In this document: in pieces, positions 36,941 through 40,247 of the stretch
Numbering within the stretch: position 1 is the stretch's first letter
How the letters are laid out: each line of letters opens with the position of its first letter
DNA from: JBBDSH01 sp040905045
Lineage (GTDB): Bacteria > Pseudomonadota > Gammaproteobacteria > Eutrophobiales > Eutrophobiaceae
Length of the DNA stretch: 40,247 bases
Reading direction: 5' to 3'
Assembly (NCBI GenBank): GCA_040905045.1
Contig: JBBDSH010000043.1
Location: forward strand, 1-40,247
The notes under the pieces: model-generated
What the model saw: only the letters and a program-made list of their open reading frames with translations
What the model was told of the DNA's origin: nothing
Database searches by the model: none
Translations under genes and position numbers: made by a program

Positions 36941-37953
36941 GGTTTCTGCCTCATGGATGTGGTTTGCAAAAGCAACAGAAACAGTGGCACGCCGATCATG
37001 GCCGTCAACACGCCGACCGGTAGTTGCTGCGGGGCGATCACCGTGCGCGCCAGGCCGTCGGCGATAACCAGCAAGCTGCCACCGGCCAGCACCGACACCG
37101 GCAACAACAAACGATGATCACTGCCGAACAGCAGGCGCACCAGATGCGGGATTACCAGTCCGACGAAGCCGATACTGCCCGCCTGCATCACCGCCATGGC
37201 GGTAAGCAACGCGGCGGCGAAATAAATAAAGTATTGCAGCCGCAGTACCGAAACGCCCAGGGACGCGGCCTGCAGTTCCCCCTGCACCAGCAGATTCAAC
37301 GCCCGCGCCAGGGGCATGCAGGCCAGAAGCACGGCAATCAGTATCAGCCCGTACCAGTGGGAATAACGCGCATAGCTCAAATCCCCCATGAGCCAGAACA
37401 GCATACCGTGCAGTTGTCCGGCGGGACTGGTTACCAGCAGCAGGCTGATCACCGCACTCCAGCCGGCGGCGACGACGATACCGGTAAGCAGAATACGCAA
37501 CGGATTCCAGTCCCCGCCCAGGCGCGACAGCAGGAAGACCAGCAGCATGGAGACAAAGGCACCGATAAAGGCGCCGACACTGATCCAGGCCGTACCGAGA
37601 CCGATGAGCATGCCGGCCAGGGCAAAGACGGCGGCACCGCCGGAAACGCCGAGAACATAGGGCTCCGCCAGGGGATTGCGCAACAGCACCTGCATCAAGG
37701 CGCCGGCCAGGGCCAGCATGCCGCCGGTGATGAAACCGCACAGCACGCGCGGCAGCCGGATTTCATGCACCACCCGCGCTTCGGTTGTCTGTTCGGCAAC
37801 AAACAGGGAACGGAACACTTCCGGCATACCGATATCCATGCTGCCCATGGCCAGGGACAGCAACACGGCGATCAACCCCATAACCAGCATGACGACAAAC
37901 ACCAGCCAGCGGGATACGCCCCGCGCGGAAGTACCGATCGGTATCAACGGCAT
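36937..37953 (-). CDS. btuC: Cobalamin/siderophore ABC transporter permease (BtuC, FecCD family)
   Basis: A 338-aa inner-membrane permease with about ten TM helices. Conserved FecCD segments are RLPRVLCGFITGGMLALAGA, LMQVLLRNPLAEPYVLGVSG, MGDLSYARYSHW and GSIGFVGLVIPHLVRLLFGS, then GGSLLVIADGLARTVIAPQQ near the C-terminus. Length and order match BtuC/FhuB-type permeases. Its ATG overlaps the rnfH TGA in ATGA (37950-37953 region), so btuC is translationally coupled to rnfH, an unexpected partner. No cobalamin riboswitch lies upstream because the rnfH gene fills that space. Confidence 0.9.
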   Translation of the reverse strand: MPLIPIGTSARGVSRWLVFVVMLVMGLIAVLLSLAMGSMDIGMPEVFRSLFVAEQTTEARVVHEIRLPRVLCGFITGGMLALAGALMQVLLRNPLAEPYVLGVSGGAAVFALAGMLIGLGTAWISVGAFIGAFVSMLLVFLLSRLGGDWNPLRILLTGIVVAAGWSAVISLLLVTSPAGQLHGMLFWLMGDLSYARYSHWYGLILIAVLLACMPLARALNLLVQGELQAASLGVSVLRLQYFIYFAAALLTAMAVMQAGSIGFVGLVIPHLVRLLFGSDHRLLLPVSVLAGGSLLVIADGLARTVIAPQQLPVGVLTAMIGVPLFLLLLQTTSMRQKP

Positions 37954-38249
37954 CAGTCTTGATCGCGTCGTTGCCGGGAAGCCCGGCGGCGGCGCACCTC
38001 TTTGGCATCGGCCCTGATGGGGCGATAGATCTCGATCCGGTCGCCATGACTGACAAGCGTATCCGGGGTGACGCGGCGCGCGAATATACCGACACCGTTT
38101 TGTTCCGGCTCCAGTCCCGGGAAACGGGCCAGAATGCCTGACTGTTCGATGGCCTGATTCACCGTCGTGCCTTTCTCCACATCCAGACGTATAACCACCA
38201 CATCCTGCTCGCCGCCGTGGGCAACCTCAATGCGCAGTTTCTCAGGCAC
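37953..38249 (-). CDS. rnfH: RnfH family ubiquitin-like protein (RatB)
   Basis: A 98-aa small protein with a ubiquitin-like fold: RIEVAHGGEQDVVVIRLDVE, GTTVNQAIEQSGIL, RFPGLEPEQNGVGIFARRVT and GDRIEIYRPIRADAKEVRR, all matching the RnfH/RatB family. The GTG at 38249 (MPEKLRIEV) is preferred: it overlaps the ratA stop by 8 bases and matches the family start; a GTG at 38285 would overlap ratA by 44. Function is poorly known despite its name; it is usually next to ratA. Its stop is coupled to btuC. Confidence 0.9.
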   Translation of the reverse strand: MPEKLRIEVAHGGEQDVVVIRLDVEKGTTVNQAIEQSGILARFPGLEPEQNGVGIFARRVTPDTLVSHGDRIEIYRPIRADAKEVRRRRASRQRRDQD

Positions 38250-38679
38250 TACCGTAGACCTGTCTGGCCCGCTCACTGAAGGCACCGACCAGGGAATCGA
38301 CGATGCGACGGAAGACTTTGTCCAGGGTCAGCTTCAGGATTTTATTCTTGAATTCGAAATGCATTTCCAGGGAAATGCGGCAGCGCTCATCCTCCAGCGG
38401 TTCGAACAGCCAGTAGCCGTCCAGGTATTTGAACGGACCGCTTAACAGGTGAACGTCAATGCGCCTTCCCGGTTCCATGGTGTTCTCCGTGCTGAAGGAC
38501 TGCCTGATGGAGCCGCTGGCCATGGACACCAATGCCTTGAGACGGTTTTCGCCGTGTTCCAACACCCGCGCCTCGCTGCACCAGGGCAGGAATTCCGGAT
38601 AGGATTCGATATCGTTGACCAGATCGTACATCTGCTCGGCATGGTAGGGCACGACGGCGCTTTTCTTAATCACAGTCAA
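38242..38679 (-). CDS. ratA: START/COQ10-domain protein RatA
   Basis: A 145-aa protein of the polyketide cyclase/START superfamily: IKKSAVVPYHAEQMYDLVND, IESYPEFLPWCSEARVLE, GPFKYLDGYWLFEPL and the C-terminal LVGAFSERARQVYG are family hallmarks. RatA has been described as inhibiting 70S ribosome assembly in E. coli, and the eukaryotic relative Coq10 binds ubiquinone; which role applies is unsettled. The start is TTG at 38679 or GTG at 38673; neither has a good ribosome binding site. It is coupled to rnfH and 27 bases downstream of the symporter gene. smpB, its usual divergent neighbour, is not in the window. Confidence 0.92.
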   Translation of the reverse strand: MTVIKKSAVVPYHAEQMYDLVNDIESYPEFLPWCSEARVLEHGENRLKALVSMASGSIRQSFSTENTMEPGRRIDVHLLSGPFKYLDGYWLFEPLEDERCRISLEMHFEFKNKILKLTLDKVFRRIVDSLVGAFSERARQVYGSA

Positions 38680-38706
38680 AACAACACAGCCGGGTAATGA
38701 ATATCG

Positions 38707-40089
38707 TTACAGAATGCCCACAGCCTGAAGAAAAATCAAAATAACACCCGCCGGTGCCACATAACGCGCGAAAATGTGCCAGACACGGAACCGGTAACGG
38801 GTCAGATGCATTTCCTCGAACGTGGAATCCGGCGACATGCGCCAGGCGGCGAACACGGCGATGAGCAGCCCGCCCAGGGGCAACAGGATATTGGATGTCA
38901 GAATATCAAAGACATCAAACATGCCGTTGGTCTTTTCCTGTCCGGCAAAGGAGAAACTGAATTTCCATGCATTGAACGACAAGACGGTAACCGTTCCCAG
39001 GGTCCAGGCGACGATGCCGGCGTAGGCCGTCGCCTTGATGCGGGAGATGCCGACGTTCTCCACCAGCCAGGTGACCGCCGGTTCCAGCAGCGAGATAGCC
39101 GAACTCCAGCCCGCGAACATGAGCAGGAAGAAGAACAATGTGCCGAAAAACGTGCCGCCGGGCATCTGCCCGAAGGCAATGGGCAGTGTGACGAAGATCA
39201 GGCCCGGGCCGCCCACGGACGGATCCAGGGAATAGGTAAAGACAATGGGGAAAATGGCGATGCCCGCCAGCAGGGCGACGCCGGTATCGGCCAAGGCTAT
39301 CATAACGGTATTGCCCGGGATCGAGGCACGATCGGAAAGATAGGAACCGTAGATCATGATGGCGCCCATGCCGATACTCAGGCTGAAGAAGGCCTGGCCC
39401 AGGGCGTTGAGAAAGACTTCCTGGAAATTCTCCGCCATCCGCGCGAAATCGGGTACGAACAGGTATTCCAGCCCCTGCATGAATTTTTCCGTGCTGAGGG
39501 CGTAACCCACCATGACCAGCAACAGCAGAAACAGCGCCGGCATGAGAATGCGTACCGCGTATTCGATGCCGCTGCGCACGCCGCGCGAGACCACCACAAT
39601 AGTCATCATTATAAAAATGGTGTGCCAGGCCAGCAGCTTTTCCGGGTCGGAAATCAGTTCGTTAAAGATCTCGGCGCTTTCCTGGGCCGTGGAACCGGCG
39701 AACATGCCGCTGCCGGTGCGGAAAATATAGGCCAGGGTCCAGCCGGCGATAACACTGTAATAGGAAAGGATAATGAAACCGGCGACCAGCCCCATCCAGC
39801 CGATGACCTGCCACCACTGACTGCGGCTCTCCTCCTGTGCCAGTTCCTTCATGGTATTGATGGGACTGCGCCGGCCGCGGCGCCCCAGCATGATCTCGCA
39901 CATCATCACCGGCACCGCCACCATGAACACGCACAGCAGGTACAGCAGCACGAAACCGCCGCCGCCGTTTTCCCCCGCCATGAACGGGAAGCGCCAGATA
40001 TTACCGAGACCGACCGCCGACCCCGTCGCCGCCAGGATAAAGGCCCAGCGCGAGGTCCACTGGCCGTGTATGGAAGTGCGTTTCGCCAT
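38707..40089 (-). CDS. Sodium-dependent transporter, neurotransmitter:sodium symporter (NSS) family
   Basis: A 460-aa inner-membrane symporter of the LeuT fold. The TM1 motif WAFILAATGSAVGLGNIWRF holds the unwound sodium and substrate site; PVMMCEIMLGRRGRRSPI is the conserved TM2 end and loop, and SLSIGMGAIMIYGSYL is the TM6 region. There are about eleven to twelve TM helices. Bacterial members carry amino acids or related amines with Na; the substrate cannot be told. It is placed upstream of ratA on the same strand, occupying the position where the ratA/smpB divergent promoter lies in many relatives. Confidence 0.9.
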   Translation of the reverse strand: MAKRTSIHGQWTSRWAFILAATGSAVGLGNIWRFPFMAGENGGGGFVLLYLLCVFMVAVPVMMCEIMLGRRGRRSPINTMKELAQEESRSQWWQVIGWMGLVAGFIILSYYSVIAGWTLAYIFRTGSGMFAGSTAQESAEIFNELISDPEKLLAWHTIFIMMTIVVVSRGVRSGIEYAVRILMPALFLLLLVMVGYALSTEKFMQGLEYLFVPDFARMAENFQEVFLNALGQAFFSLSIGMGAIMIYGSYLSDRASIPGNTVMIALADTGVALLAGIAIFPIVFTYSLDPSVGGPGLIFVTLPIAFGQMPGGTFFGTLFFFLLMFAGWSSAISLLEPAVTWLVENVGISRIKATAYAGIVAWTLGTVTVLSFNAWKFSFSFAGQEKTNGMFDVFDILTSNILLPLGGLLIAVFAAWRMSPDSTFEEMHLTRYRFRVWHIFARYVAPAGVILIFLQAVGIL

Positions 40090-40247
40090 TGGATGGTTCC
40101 TTTAGATGATTCTTTTTACAATCAATTCTGATGCAAATCCGCTTTCGACTCAACTTGGCCACCTGCATAAGTTGGTCTTATTAAGCAGGCTAGAAGTATC
40201 CCGACATTCCTCTGTGGGACCGTCGGCCGCATAGCCTGCCCCGGACC

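Noticed and set aside
40090..40247. smpB or ssrA (tmRNA) at the right edge, expected beside ratA
   Set aside because: Neither an smpB start nor tmRNA end sequences are visible in the last 158 bases.

Overview
The window reads as a chromosomal segment of a gammaproteobacterium with moderately high GC. The main evidence is the backbone hrcA-grpE-dnaK-dnaJ-dapB | nadK-recN | fur | bamE | rnfH-ratA, together with a Pseudomonas-type split class II ribonucleotide reductase (nrdJa/nrdJb), an NADH-regulated-type citrate synthase and a SirB2 protein. I cannot name the genus. A formate channel next to a formate dehydrogenase and an FNR/ANR-like site suggest a facultative or anaerobic, possibly lithotrophic lifestyle.

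Layout. 1-341: broken PIN-domain toxin gene at the window edge. 455-3964 (minus): four-gene run of MBL/RNase, DUF2238-like membrane protein, EEP phosphodiesterase and CDP-alcohol phosphatidyltransferase. 4279-5568: gltA, convergent with a small EF-hand gene. 6041-10026 (minus): nrdJa-nrdJb, with nrdJa split by a full-length intein exactly before the radical cysteine. 10276-11954: unknown two-TM protein, SirB2, periplasmic PrxQ. 12104-17319: giant helicase Lhr and a MipA/OmpV porin-like protein. 17447-18860: CBS protein, a Fur-box promoter, and a decayed IS1380-type transposase that seems to have separated that promoter from its target. 18861-22588: formate channel and a molybdenum formate dehydrogenase alpha subunit. 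22889-23190: FNR-like site and two coupled tiny ORFs. 23217-24566: dicarboxylate symporter. 24655-31004 (minus): dapB and the chaperone cluster. 31369-34536: nadK, recN, fur. 34693-38679: bamE and rnfH-ratA with a B12 uptake cassette (btuF, btuD, btuC) lodged between them. 38707-40089: a sodium:neurotransmitter-type symporter. The last 158 bases hold nothing I recognise.

Genes that work together. Class II RNR needs adenosylcobalamin, and the window also carries the btuFCD importer. The formate channel and dehydrogenase form a uptake/oxidation pair. DnaK, DnaJ, GrpE and HrcA form the heat-shock module, and dnaK has a good sigma-32 promoter of its own.

The most striking unexplained signal is a set of intergenic hairpins built of 7-base tandem repeats facing inverted copies of themselves. 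Three sequence families are visible (TRAGGNG, GTGGCTS, ACAAGTY), plus a looser family with a period of about 8 to 9. They nearly always start within a few bases of a stop codon, and in places they supply the stop codon. The TRAGGNG family carries TGA or TAA in each unit, so its 7-base period puts stop codons in all three frames.
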